DNA of 64,000 nucleotides. It comes from Oxalobacter sp. Lineage in GTDB: Bacteria > Pseudomonadota > Gammaproteobacteria > Burkholderiales > Burkholderiaceae_D. The notes beneath the pieces were generated by a model. That model worked only from the letters and a program-made list of their open reading frames with translations, was not told where the DNA came from and ran no database searches. The stretch's first letter is position 1. Each line of letters opens with the position of its first letter. A program made the position numbers and the translations under genes. This document shows, piece after piece, positions 51,820 to 61,462 of the stretch. The stretch is taken from NCBI GenBank assembly GCA_016291665.1, contig JAEEYE010000002.1, forward strand, positions 1 to 64,000. The letters run 5' to 3'.

Positions 51820-51861
51820 TTTCCATATCAGCATAGGTTAGATTCTGACAAGGAGAATGTT

Positions 51862-52122
51862 ATGGCTACCACTACTAAACGCCCGCAGACACCTGAACAA
51901 CTGCTGCTCCAACAGCACCTCAGGCAGGTTCGTAAAGCAGCCAAAATGACCCAGGTCGAACTGGCCGAGAAACTTGAGAAGCCACAGAGCTACATCAGCA
52001 AGATTGAAAGCGGCGACCGCGGCGTCTCGGTCATTGAAGCACGTGCCTACTGCAAAGCATGTAAGTACGATTTTGCAAAATTCGTCCGGGCTTGGGACAA
52101 GGATCTGCAGGAGACGGAGTGA
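51862..52122 (+). CDS. XRE-family HTH regulator, copy 2 (86 aa)
   Basis: [40 protein letters not shown]: the same HTH protein as copy 1 with scattered substitutions and the same C-terminal [25 protein letters not shown]. The duplication includes the promoter -10 region. Confidence 0.82.
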   Translation: MATTTKRPQTPEQLLLQQHLRQVRKAAKMTQVELAEKLEKPQSYISKIESGDRGVSVIEARAYCKACKYDFAKFVRAWDKDLQETE

Positions 52123-52193
52123 CCCTCAGCTAACCCGGCAACCCGGGCTTTCAGGCTACCTAACCGATAGCCAAGATGTTATTTTTTGCTTTC

Positions 52194-52251
52194 AACTAGG
52201 ACTTTTCAGCTGTCTTTCCACGGATTAGTTGGAAAGTCTAGTTGTTTTTTT
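52194..52251 (+). terminator. Terminator after XRE copy 2
   Basis: aactag...ctagtt outer arms (52194-52199 and 52238-52243) and ctttcc/ggaaag inner arms (52214-52219 and 52231-52236), followed by a T-run to 52251. Confidence 0.7.
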
Positions 52252-52532
52252 CTACTTCCTTCTCCCATACCTTAAGCTAGGGTCTTACGCCCTACTTTGG
52301 TAAAGCAACGCTAGACAAACGGCTTTTAATCCAAGGGAATTCCATGCGCAGTATCCTTGATGACTTCCCCTTAATGGTTTTTACAACCTTGTAAATGCCA
52401 AACTGGGAACCACTTCCTAAAGCATATGAAGATGGTCTGGCATGATTTCCATTTCGATGATCTCCAGAGGTTCCCTTGTCTTTATAAAAACAAAAGGTTA
52501 TTGTGTTCAGGGTTATCTTTTGTACTTAAGCC
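52252..52532. other. Intergenic region before the glycosyltransferase gene
   Basis: No gene supported in these 280 bases; it should hold the glycosyltransferase promoter. Confidence 0.35.
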
Positions 52533-53735
52533 ATGACATCCAATACCCCAGATCTTACCCAGATGAACACCGGCAAAATTGCAGTCATCATTCCTGTCTA
52601 TAACATTGCCCCTTATATTGGGGCATGCTTAGACAGTCTCCTCGCACAGACTTACCCACACTGGGTTGCCTATGTTATTGATGATGGTTCGACTGATGCA
52701 TCCGCAGAAATTGTGGATCAATACGCAGCAAAAGATTCCCGTTTCAAAGTCTTCCACAAACCCAATGGGGGAATAGGTTCCGCAAGGAATTGGGGACTGT
52801 CCAAAATGAAACCAGACATGCAATCGTTTTCTGCTGTCACTTTTTTGGATGGTGACGATTGGTTGCCTCCCAATATCTATTCAGACCTGTTGCCAAAAAT
52901 GGCTTCGGCCAAAGCAGACATCTTATTTTTTGGATTCAAGAGCGCCTTTCCGGATAAATTGGTTGAGCGGAAATTTGTCCATCAGGAAGGATTGATTGAC
53001 AGGATCAATTTTATTGAAGCCGTTTTCTCATATGAAAACTGGGCAGGAAGAAATGGTTCTTGGGGTGTTGTCTGGAATAAGATTTTCCACCCTGAAGTAA
53101 TAGCCGATCTCCAATTTATCGAAGATAGGACTATTTTGGAAGATGAGCTATTTTGTTTTCAGGCCGCTCTAAGGAGCAACCGTTTTTATTTTGTCAACGA
53201 ATCTTATTATTTCTATCGAAAAAGAACTGGAAGTACTCTTAAGACGGCTGGCATCAATGCAAGGATTGCACGTGGTAGACTATTGGCACTTCTGCTTACC
53301 CAAAACAACAAGGAAATTCAGGAAAGGATCAGACCTGCCACGTCGGGTATCTTCCTGAAAGCCAAGGAAGACAATCTTCTGCAATTCTTCAAGGAAGGTT
53401 CCCTTTTTGCCAGAGTGGCAAAGGAGACTTTACCTATCGCGAAGAATTGGCATGAGCATGGTGTCATAACCGATTCAGACTATCATTTCTTCCAGGTCAT
53501 GGCATCAGCCCCAGCATTAAGGGATCCCATAAATGAACCCGCAATGGATTTCCTGAAGGGTTTGCCTGCGGCAGCAGCGTTATCCGCCAAACTGATGCTG
53601 GATGAAATACAGATTCTTAAAAAGAATATTGCGCAACTTAACAATAATATTGCCAATATTCAGAAAAAACTGGCTGCCGAACAGGAAAAAAACAAGCAAC
53701 TCAACAACATCATTGCGAAGACCCATGCTTCGTAA
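52533..53735 (+). CDS. Family 2 glycosyltransferase with coiled-coil tail
   Basis: 400 residues. GT-A fold signatures: IAVIIPVYNIAPYIGACLDS, YVIDDGSTDASAEIV, KPNGGIGSARNWGL and the metal-binding FLDGDDW. The last 50 residues form a coiled coil (LDEIQILKKNIAQLNNNIAN). It transfers a sugar from a nucleotide-sugar donor, probably in surface polysaccharide synthesis; the substrate cannot be told. Start is ATG 52533; a second ATG at residue 11 is possible. Confidence 0.85.
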   Translation: MTSNTPDLTQMNTGKIAVIIPVYNIAPYIGACLDSLLAQTYPHWVAYVIDDGSTDASAEIVDQYAAKDSRFKVFHKPNGGIGSARNWGLSKMKPDMQSFSAVTFLDGDDWLPPNIYSDLLPKMASAKADILFFGFKSAFPDKLVERKFVHQEGLIDRINFIEAVFSYENWAGRNGSWGVVWNKIFHPEVIADLQFIEDRTILEDELFCFQAALRSNRFYFVNESYYFYRKRTGSTLKTAGINARIARGRLLALLLTQNNKEIQERIRPATSGIFLKAKEDNLLQFFKEGSLFARVAKETLPIAKNWHEHGVITDSDYHFFQVMASAPALRDPINEPAMDFLKGLPAAAALSAKLMLDEIQILKKNIAQLNNNIANIQKKLAAEQEKNKQLNNIIAKTHAS

Positions 53736-53868
53736 TGGGATACGAAACGTGCTTGCCTCCAAAATCCGACCATAGCGAACAAAAAAGCACCTTTAGAACC
53801 GCCCTTTCAAGCTGGTTCCCCTTCCTGGCTCCCAGACAATACCCGTGTCTCTTTCCCTGGAGCCAATC

Positions 53869-54765
53869 ATGCTTGAGATCCTGCAAACCCCAGCCCTGTG
53901 GCTGACCACCACCGTAGCTTTCTTTTTTGGTGCCGTCATCGGTTCATTCCTGAACGTCGTGATTGACCGGTATCCAAAGATCCAGCAGCGTGAGGTCAAT
54001 GATGCCGTAGCCAGCATGACCAACCACCTGATCCCACCGGAACTGGCGTGCTTTTATGAGCATGAAAGCAAAAAGCGGCAACCGCTAAGCTTGGCGTTGC
54101 CTGCCTCCCACTGCGACGGCTGCAACCGTCCCCTGTCATGGTACGAGAACGTCCCCATCATCAGTTGGCTTTTGCTACGTGGGAAGTGCCGCACCTGCGG
54201 GGTTAGGATCCCAGGACGGGTATTATGGGTTGAGCTGTTTTGCGCTACCTATGCGGCAACGGTTGTCTGGTTCTTTGGGATGACGCCTTTTGCGGTAATG
54301 GCCTGTCTGGTTCTATTTGTCGCCCTGCCATTGGCACTGATAGACATGGACACCCAAGAACTGCCCGATCCGATGGTCTATATCCTGCTGTGGGCGGGAC
54401 TGCTTTTCAGTGCCGGCGGGGTTTCGAGGGTCTCATTACAGACGGCTGTCGTGAATGCCGTGTTCTTCTACTGCCTTCTATGGTCGGTATCGCGCCTGAT
54501 GCCTGGCAAGTTGGGAGGTGGGGATGTCAAACTGGTAGCCGCATTCAGTGTCTACCTAACGTTCCATAATGCGTTGTACCTGCTGATCCTCTCCTGCGTG
54601 TTGGGGCTGGTCTTCGTGCTGGGCGGCTGGCTGGCAAATAAGCTATCCCGTGGCAAGGTGTGTACGAAATTCTATAGCCTGCGGATTCCGTTCCCGTTCG
54701 GTCCAGCTATCTGTCTGGGCGGTATGGGGGTTTTCTGGTGGCAGAACATACGGTGGCTTTTGTAA
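53869..54765 (+). CDS. pilD: Type IV prepilin peptidase / N-methyltransferase
   Basis: 298 residues from ATG 53869 (RBS CTGGAG); an upstream GTG at 53845 is less likely. Eight or so membrane helices. The N-terminal cytoplasmic loop has two CxxC pairs (CDGCNRPLSWYENVPIISWL, CRTCGVRIP). Catalytic aspartates are in ALIDMDTQELPD and KLGGGDVKL. It cleaves and methylates type IV pilin or type II secretion pseudopilin precursors at the inner membrane. The loop between FLNVVIDR and the first CxxC is longer than in short forms, typical of full-length PilD. Confidence 0.9.
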   Translation: MLEILQTPALWLTTTVAFFFGAVIGSFLNVVIDRYPKIQQREVNDAVASMTNHLIPPELACFYEHESKKRQPLSLALPASHCDGCNRPLSWYENVPIISWLLLRGKCRTCGVRIPGRVLWVELFCATYAATVVWFFGMTPFAVMACLVLFVALPLALIDMDTQELPDPMVYILLWAGLLFSAGGVSRVSLQTAVVNAVFFYCLLWSVSRLMPGKLGGGDVKLVAAFSVYLTFHNALYLLILSCVLGLVFVLGGWLANKLSRGKVCTKFYSLRIPFPFGPAICLGGMGVFWWQNIRWLL

Positions 54766-55150
54766 TGGCACAGCGAAATGGCATTTCCAATGTCATGCTC
54801 CTTTTAGAAAGTTGTCGCACCAGTCTGCAAACTTCGGAAAAGCATCAATATTTACAATTTTTCGGAGTAGAACATATTTCTATTACGGAAAACCGTTAGT
54901 TTTTACACTTTTTCGGAGTCATTATGCAGGAAATCCAACGTAACAAGTACATGGAAGAACTGATACGTCGGAAAGGCTGGGCTGCCTTCGCGAATCGGAA
55001 TTCCTTTGGAGCCGCCTTTCTATCGGGGTGAAAGCCCCCCTCCAAATAACACCCCCTTTTCGCCTGCCTTTTGGCCTGGAACGCCTTGTCCTCCCCCTTA
55101 GACTGGCTTGAGAAGCCCTATTCCAAGTCCCCTAAAAGAAAGGTGCCACC
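54766..55150. other. Intergenic region with 18-bp direct repeats
   Basis: tttacaatttttcggagt (54851-54868) and tttacactttttcggagt (54902-54919) are direct repeats 51 bases apart. Downstream lies a short gene remnant and the promoter region of the large autotransporter. Confidence 0.5.
54924..55031 (+). pseudogene. Possible N-terminal remnant of an AAA/DUF4143 ATPase
   Basis: MQEIQRNKYMEELIRRKGWA resembles the usual N-terminus of DUF4143 ATPases (xxIxRxxYLxxLIxWKD), but the frame ends after 35 residues without a P-loop. A full DUF4143 gene lies at 59864. Weak call. Confidence 0.3.
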
Positions 55151-58100
55151 ATGCCGAAACCAACGCCAAGCCACACCCTGACCAAAATCGCCGCCACCCT
55201 GGCACTCCTTTTTGCAGCACACAGTGCGTCTGCGGCGACCTACACCTACCTCTATGGCAATGCTGGGGCACTGCGCATCAATGCCGCCGGGGTAGTCACG
55301 AACGGACTGTTGGGTACCGCCAAGGGACCTACCACCCACTCTGCTGAAGGTGTCACCCTTTCTTCGGCTTCCTCATCCTTTGCCAACCTCTATGGCGACT
55401 TCGGTACCAGTAACACCCCCGCGTCTGTTGCCAATGTCACCTTGGGTGGTGGCAACGCCTACCTCGTCTATGGGGGCAAAGCGGTAAACGCAAGTGCCAA
55501 CGGCAACCATGTCACCGTCTCCGGCAATGCCCAGGTCACCGGCTATGCCTATGGCGGTGCCTCCACGTCCGGTATCGCGAACGGGAACGCCCTCACCCTT
55601 GCTAATGCCACTTCCCGCTGGGTCATGGGCGGGTATTCCTCGAACAATGCAGCCAACGGCAACGAACTCACGCTGACCGACGCCACGGTAGGCAACATGG
55701 CCTATGGCGGTAATGCGGCCAAGGGGACGGCTGATGACAACACTGTTGCCATAACAGACACCACGATCAAAAGCCACGTCTATGGCGGCTATGGCAAGAC
55801 GGCTGCGGACAACACCGTTTCCGTCTCAACAGGCTCCGGCAAGACAGGCAGCCTCGGCGGCGCGCTCTATGGGGGCTATGCCACAGGCGGTGATGCCGCA
55901 GACAATACCGTCTCAATAAGCGGCACGGGTGAGCTGACGGTTGCCAGCCACATCTACGGCGGGTTTTCCAAGACGGGATTAGCAAGCGGCAATTCGGTGA
56001 CTTTTGAAAACGGTACGGCCAAAGCCAATGCCGTCGGCGGCCATGCGGAAAAGTCCGGCACCGCTGCCGGTAACCAGGTCACGGTCACTGGGGGAACCAT
56101 CGAATGGTCAGCCATCGGAGGCTCCTCTTCTTCCGGGCTGGCGACAGACAATACGGTCACCGTATCAGGTGGGACGGTTACCAAAGGCATCCAGGGTGGT
56201 GTCGGCAAGACGGCAACAGACAATACCGTCCATATTTCCGGGTCGCCAACGATTGCCAGCACCGTCTTTGGTGGCAACGGCACAGAAAACGCCTCCACCA
56301 ACCGTGTAACAATCTTGGGCGGCACCATTTCAGGCGCAGTCAAGGGTGGTACATCATCCATCGGCAAAGCAACAGGCAATGCGGTAGCCATCTCCGATGG
56401 CACACTACTGAACAACGTACTTGGTGGCCATTCAGCCAAAGGCTTTGGAAGTACCGGCAACAGCGTCACAATGACAGGTGGTTCGGTTAGGGGCTATGTC
56501 ACGGGCGGCTACACGGCATCTGGGAATGTGTCAGGCAACTCAGTCCAGGTATCGGGCAATGCCACAGTAACCGGTTCAGTCACAGGGGGTGCCACGGATA
56601 ATGGTAAAGCGCAGTCCAACACCGTTACCGTAGCCGGTGGTACGCTTGGAAACGGTGTGGCTGGCGGATATGTCAAGCATACTGGGACAGCAACGGAAAA
56701 TACCGTACACATATCCCAACATGCCCGTATTACCGGTAGCGTTGAAGGCGGTTTCTCTTCCAACAGCGCAACCAATGGCAACTCGGTTGACATCACCGAT
56801 GCCCATGCGGAATCTGTCTATGGCGGCCACTCTGAGGCAGCTGCTGCATGCAACAATACCGTCACACTGACTGACTCATCGGCAACCGATGTTTATGGGG
56901 GACTCGCACATACCCAAGCGGCCAATGCCAATTCGTTGACAGTCACAGGAGGCACTATCACCGGCAACCTCTATGGCGGTGCAGCGGTCAATGGCCATGC
57001 ACGTGAAAACAGGCTGAGCGTCTCTGGTTTGGCGGCTTTTTCAGGCAGCATGTACGGTGGTTCCGGCTCGATGAGTGTTTCCAATGGCGGTTCATCCGAA
57101 GGCCATGCAAGTAACAATACAGTGACCGTCAGCGGGTTAAGGAACGCATCCGGCCATATCTATGGCGGCCATGAAACCGTTGATGACCCATCGGGCTACA
57201 ACTACCCGAACGTCTTTGGCAACAGCGTTTCCGTCTCAGGGACACCTTTTACAGGCAACATCTATGGCGCCTATTCCTACGGGACAACCGGCCAGTGGTA
57301 TTATCCGGAGACCTTTAACAATGCGGTTTTCCTCGGAGACACTACCCTGACAGGCAACGCTTATGGCGCCTATATGCATGGCACGACCGGGGCGTATTAC
57401 TACCCGGAAAACCACGACAACAGCATCACACTGACAAACACCACCCTGACGTCAGGCCATGTCTATGGCGGTGTGATTGACGGGACGAGCACCGACAACC
57501 TAAGCGCCGACATCCATAGGAATACGGTAACCATCAACGGATCCCAGATCCAAGACGCCAACCTCTATGGGGCTTTCTTTGAAGGGACAAGCGACAACAG
57601 CTATATCAATGCCCGAGCCCAAGGCAATGCAGTGAACGTCAATGCGTCGACCGTAACTGGCAACATCTACGGGGCATACCTTACCGCCCATGCGCCCAAG
57701 AGCTACCTTTACCTTTATGCGGGGGAAGATGGTGTCGGCAATACCGTAAACCTCAAAGATTCGACGGTAGATGGCAGTGTCTATGGCGCCTATGCGAAGG
57801 GCTCAGCCAAGGACTGGATTTATGTCTATATCAAGCCGAATACGGTGGCAATTGACAACTCGACGGTCTCAGGCAATGTTTATGGCGGCTTTGCGGCAAA
57901 CGGTACGCGCGTGACCAACAACACCGTCACCTTAAAGGACGCAACCGTCACAGGGACTGTCTATGGTGGCTACGGCTCTTCCGGGGCTATCAACACGTCA
58001 AGCAGCAAAAATACCATCACCGCATCAGGCATCAACACCGTAGGGGGACTGGACGGCTATACAACACTGAACCTGGCTGCTGGGCAAGCGAATGCCTATT

Positions 58101-59719
58101 CCCCTATCATCACCGTCAATGGTGAGGCCAACCTGTCGTCCAAAACCATCAACGTCTCTGAAAATGCGGAAGACCCAGTCACTGGCAGCCAGGTTTTATT
58201 GCTCAAATCCACCACGGCCAATGGGCTGACCTTGTCGAGTTCCAAGCTCGTCAAACAGGGTACCTTCGCCACAACGACCTGGCAGTTGTATAAAGATGCA
58301 GCCTCACAGGGCGCGAACACGTCCACGACCTTATCCGGCACGGCAACATCTCTGGCTTTGTCACAGGGAGCCGTTGTGCTGACCTCTTCGGTACCCGCTG
58401 CGCCTATGATGGCTATGCTGATGTCCCCGATGAACGCCCCGACTGATACAAGTAGTGGATCTGAAACCCACGAAACGACGGCTCCTGAAAATACTGCTTC
58501 CCCTGTCTTGATGCAATCCATGTTGCTGCGCTCTGCTGCACCATCCAATGAGACAACTGTCGAACCAACACCTGCTGTACCAACACAAGTCCCTTCTTCG
58601 GATGACCCGGTAATCTCCCCTGCAGGGGTTGCAGTCAATAGGGTAACGGCTGGGCCTGGTGAGCCGACAACCACGGTAACTGAGGCTGCCGCTTCTACCG
58701 AAATGCCCTTCATCTCCGCAAAACAGGTGACGATGACTGAAACGGCGGTACCTGCTGAGAATGAAGCTGTGGAAATGCTCGAGGTCATCACGGTCATCAC
58801 TCCTGAAATGAAGGCGACCGACAACGCAAAGACCCTCTCTGAAGCCTTAATAGGTACGGCTGCTATGGTGAACCACGGTGCCGAGTTCATCGCTGACGAA
58901 GCCATGGCATCCATGAACCAGGCGGTATCTGACGGCAAGGCGGCATTCGGTGCCATGAACGGCGGGCAGTCCAGGTACCGCACGGGATCGTATGTCGATG
59001 TTGACTCGGTATCGATGGCCGCCGGTATTGCTGGAAAACCAACGAAGAATGCCACACTGACTGCCTTCTTTGAAGCGGGCTGGGGCAACAGCAAGTCCCA
59101 CGTCAATGGGGCAAGCGGCAGCGGTGAACACGAGTACTACGGTGTCGGCTTAGCTGGGAAATACAGCCTTAATGACGGCCCGTATGTCGATGGTTCCATC
59201 CGTCTCGGTGTCGCCAAGACAGCCGTTGACGGCAGGTACGCCGGTGACAAGGCACACTACAAGACCGAGATGCTGTACGGCTCAACCCACCTGGGTGGCG
59301 GGTATGTCTTCAAGCTGGGTAACACGGTGAACCTCGATATCTATGGCCGCTACACGCTTTCAATGCTTGAAAGCGATACGGTCAGGATGCACGACAAGGC
59401 AGATTCCAAGTTCCATATGGATTCCACGGTTACGCATGGCTTGCGTGCTGGGCTGCGGTTCACGGGTGATGTCAGTGACACGGTCAAGTGGAAGGCGGGT
59501 ATCGCATATGACCGTACGTTAGGTGGTGACGCTGACGGCAGGATCAACAACGTGCGGCTCGATACCCCTACCCTGTCGGGTGAAACGGGTGTCGGGGAAC
59601 TCGGTCTCCAGGTGAAGCCGAGTGCCAGGAGCCCATGGACGCTTGGTGTATCGGCTAAGGGGTATGTCGGTGACAGGCGTGGGTTTGCTGGGAACGTGAA
59701 AGCGGTGTGTGCGTTTTGA
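55151..59719 (+). CDS. YGG-repeat autotransporter adhesin (1522 aa)
   Basis: Signal peptide: MPKPTPSHTLTKIAATLALL, then FAAHSASA. Residues about 30-1010 are a beta-helix of roughly 25-30-residue repeats built on YGG(x)NTVTVSGGTVxG. Near residues 690-930 the repeats change to NIYGAYxxGTTGxWYYPE. After a Thr/Pro/Glu-rich linker (about 1070-1220), the last ~270 residues form an autotransporter beta-barrel (ending GDRRGFAGNVKAVCAF, terminal aromatic). The barrel is inserted in the outer membrane and displays the passenger. RBS AAAGAAAGGTG. Likely adhesin; no protease or lipase motif seen. Confidence 0.9.
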   Translation: MPKPTPSHTLTKIAATLALLFAAHSASAATYTYLYGNAGALRINAAGVVTNGLLGTAKGPTTHSAEGVTLSSASSSFANLYGDFGTSNTPASVANVTLGGGNAYLVYGGKAVNASANGNHVTVSGNAQVTGYAYGGASTSGIANGNALTLANATSRWVMGGYSSNNAANGNELTLTDATVGNMAYGGNAAKGTADDNTVAITDTTIKSHVYGGYGKTAADNTVSVSTGSGKTGSLGGALYGGYATGGDAADNTVSISGTGELTVASHIYGGFSKTGLASGNSVTFENGTAKANAVGGHAEKSGTAAGNQVTVTGGTIEWSAIGGSSSSGLATDNTVTVSGGTVTKGIQGGVGKTATDNTVHISGSPTIASTVFGGNGTENASTNRVTILGGTISGAVKGGTSSIGKATGNAVAISDGTLLNNVLGGHSAKGFGSTGNSVTMTGGSVRGYVTGGYTASGNVSGNSVQVSGNATVTGSVTGGATDNGKAQSNTVTVAGGTLGNGVAGGYVKHTGTATENTVHISQHARITGSVEGGFSSNSATNGNSVDITDAHAESVYGGHSEAAAACNNTVTLTDSSATDVYGGLAHTQAANANSLTVTGGTITGNLYGGAAVNGHARENRLSVSGLAAFSGSMYGGSGSMSVSNGGSSEGHASNNTVTVSGLRNASGHIYGGHETVDDPSGYNYPNVFGNSVSVSGTPFTGNIYGAYSYGTTGQWYYPETFNNAVFLGDTTLTGNAYGAYMHGTTGAYYYPENHDNSITLTNTTLTSGHVYGGVIDGTSTDNLSADIHRNTVTINGSQIQDANLYGAFFEGTSDNSYINARAQGNAVNVNASTVTGNIYGAYLTAHAPKSYLYLYAGEDGVGNTVNLKDSTVDGSVYGAYAKGSAKDWIYVYIKPNTVAIDNSTVSGNVYGGFAANGTRVTNNTVTLKDATVTGTVYGGYGSSGAINTSSSKNTITASGINTVGGLDGYTTLNLAAGQANAYSPIITVNGEANLSSKTINVSENAEDPVTGSQVLLLKSTTANGLTLSSSKLVKQGTFATTTWQLYKDAASQGANTSTTLSGTATSLALSQGAVVLTSSVPAAPMMAMLMSPMNAPTDTSSGSETHETTAPENTASPVLMQSMLLRSAAPSNETTVEPTPAVPTQVPSSDDPVISPAGVAVNRVTAGPGEPTTTVTEAAASTEMPFISAKQVTMTETAVPAENEAVEMLEVITVITPEMKATDNAKTLSEALIGTAAMVNHGAEFIADEAMASMNQAVSDGKAAFGAMNGGQSRYRTGSYVDVDSVSMAAGIAGKPTKNATLTAFFEAGWGNSKSHVNGASGSGEHEYYGVGLAGKYSLNDGPYVDGSIRLGVAKTAVDGRYAGDKAHYKTEMLYGSTHLGGGYVFKLGNTVNLDIYGRYTLSMLESDTVRMHDKADSKFHMDSTVTHGLRAGLRFTGDVSDTVKWKAGIAYDRTLGGDADGRINNVRLDTPTLSGETGVGELGLQVKPSARSPWTLGVSAKGYVGDRRGFAGNVKAVCAF

Positions 59720-59729
59720 GTAAAAGCAA

Positions 59730-59748
59730 GCCCCCCATTTGGGGGGGC
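59730..59748 (+). terminator. GC-rich hairpin after the autotransporter gene
   Basis: gccccccatttgggggggc just after the stop; no U-tract follows, so termination strength is doubtful. Confidence 0.5.
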
Positions 59749-59863
59749 ATCCAGTCATCATGAGTGGTTGCAATCCCGCTCTCATGGAAGCCTATCTACT
59801 GGGAAGCCAGTTCTGTTCCATATTGGTCACCAAACGTGCTACAAGATGCCTCTACCTTTGGAG

Positions 59864-61117
59864 TCAGTTTGGCCAAAGCGCAGAATAAGGCACCCCATAG
59901 ACGCCATTACCAAAACTTGTAATGTTGTTGCCCGCATAAAGAACAATACCTGTAAATGGATGCCTTGCCCGTTCAGCAAACCACCGTAGATGCTTGGCAT
60001 CCTCCGCCCCAAGGGTTTCTGAACTTTTTGTTTCAATACCCAGCAGCCTGCCTTGACTGTCTTCTATCATGAAATCTATTTCCTGCCTGTTGCCATTGCG
60101 GAAATGCGAGATACGCCATCCAGGATTGAGAGAAACTTCAGCTGCTATCTGGTTATAGACCCAAGTCTCAAAAAGCTTGCCCCCTATATCCGACATTGCC
60201 TTGATATCATTCAACAGGAAATCTGCTGACTGGATGTTGTGGAAATAAGCCAGCAGACCTGTATCATTCATAAACAACTTGGGTACCTTGCTGCCGACAA
60301 CGTAATCGTTATGCAGCCACGCAGGCAGGGTATCAATAAGGTACATGGCTTCAAGAGATTTCAGATAACCTGTGACTGTCTGGCGTGATGCTTCCACCCT
60401 GCTGCTGATTTCGGAAATATTAAGCAGTTTACTTGAGTAAATGGCTGCATAACGGAGGAGATCCCTGAGTGCACCCAACCTGACCATATTCCAGTTCTGT
60501 GACAGGTCATGCTGGATCTGGGACTCGATATAGCTTTCAAAATAACGTGACCGGTCTTTGGGCGGCAGTTCTTTGGCGGCTGGATATCCGCCTTTCAATG
60601 CCAGTTCAAAAGCGTCTTTTTTGGAACAGGTTTCCAACTTTCCCAGTGAAGGAATGTTACGGTCAAACATATTTTTCAGAAAGACCGGCTGTTTTCCCCT
60701 TGCTTCAGCCTCAGTCATGCCACGGAGGCGGATGAAGACCGTCCTTCCCGCCAGCGAGTCTGTGACTTGGGGAAGCCTGCGGTAATCAGCCGATCCCGTC
60801 AGAACAAATTGTGCTGGGCGATTATCCCTGTCAACCTGCATTTTGATACGGCTGATGAGATCCGGGGCTTTCTGGATTTCATCAATAACCAGACATGCAG
60901 ACCCACCCATCTTGACCAGAAAAGCAGGATCATTTTTTGAAAGGCTCAGGAAATCCGGGTCATCCAGTGTCACGTATTGGGCAGGCACCGGCATTTCCCG
61001 GCGAACCATTGTAGTCTTGCCACTCTGCCTGGCTCCGACGACAACAGCAGTCCGTTGAAAAGACAGGACTTCACGCAACACTTCTGCTGCCCATCGTTTT
61101 GTGTAGCTTCCCATCAT
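59864..61117 (-). CDS. AAA ATPase with DUF4143 C-terminal domain
   Basis: 417 residues from ATG 61117 (AAGGAATC). Walker A VVGARQSGKTTMVRR, Walker B ACLVIDEIQKAP and sensor VLTGSADYRRL lie in the N-terminal half. The DUF4143 region (FMNDTGLLAYFHNI, GGKLFETWVYNQIAAE, FRNGNRQEIDFMIED) has a PD-(D/E)xK-like core with EIDF and IETK. Common in host-associated bacteria, function unsettled. Five direct repeats at 23-bp period stand upstream. Confidence 0.85.
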   Translation of the reverse strand: MMGSYTKRWAAEVLREVLSFQRTAVVVGARQSGKTTMVRREMPVPAQYVTLDDPDFLSLSKNDPAFLVKMGGSACLVIDEIQKAPDLISRIKMQVDRDNRPAQFVLTGSADYRRLPQVTDSLAGRTVFIRLRGMTEAEARGKQPVFLKNMFDRNIPSLGKLETCSKKDAFELALKGGYPAAKELPPKDRSRYFESYIESQIQHDLSQNWNMVRLGALRDLLRYAAIYSSKLLNISEISSRVEASRQTVTGYLKSLEAMYLIDTLPAWLHNDYVVGSKVPKLFMNDTGLLAYFHNIQSADFLLNDIKAMSDIGGKLFETWVYNQIAAEVSLNPGWRISHFRNGNRQEIDFMIEDSQGRLLGIETKSSETLGAEDAKHLRWFAERARHPFTGIVLYAGNNITSFGNGVYGVPYSALWPN

Positions 61118-61134
61118 GATTCCTTCTTCAGATA

Positions 61135-61241
61135 TGCACAAATTGTACATTATCCGTTGCAGAATTTATTAAACGATGAATGCAAAATTTGTTAATTCAT
61201 ACGTGCAGAATTTGTTAAGTTATATGTGCAGAATTTGTTAA
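61135..61241. repeat. Five direct repeats at exactly 23-bp period
   Basis: Core tgcagaatttgttaa and variants start at 61135, 61158, 61181, 61204 and 61227. They lie 18-124 bases upstream of the DUF4143 ATPase start, probably in its promoter or leader. Confidence 0.88.
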
Positions 61242-61462
61242 GTCCTTGCTGAATCTGATGTCCCTGATGATGTCTCAAATTCATTTGACGGATTTGTAGC
61301 AAACCATCACCCATAGCCATCCAACCTGCACGGCCTACTTCCACACCCGATGTGGCTGAAACATCCTGCTCCCCCCCCTTGGGATGCCACGCCGACAAAG
61401 ATGTTCAGGACTCCAGCTGACAGGCAGCTCCCACCACAAAGCCTGCCCCCAAAAGTCCCGGC
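61242..61462. other. Intergenic, no gene seen
   Basis: Between the repeat array and the lipoprotein stop; contains a C-run near 61370-61378. Nothing recognised. Confidence 0.3.

Noticed and set aside
51614-51826. N-terminal extension of the secreted protein at 51089
   Set aside because: It would place 71 residues before a typical signal peptide and overlaps the promoter of the XRE gene.
58096-59106. 336-codon minus-strand frame opposite the autotransporter barrel and linker
   Set aside because: Antisense of a gene with clear signal peptide and beta-barrel; no RBS or domain.
61135-61241. CRISPR-like array
   Set aside because: Repeats are 15 bp with 8-bp spacers and no cas genes are near; the regular 23-bp period fits a binding-site array.
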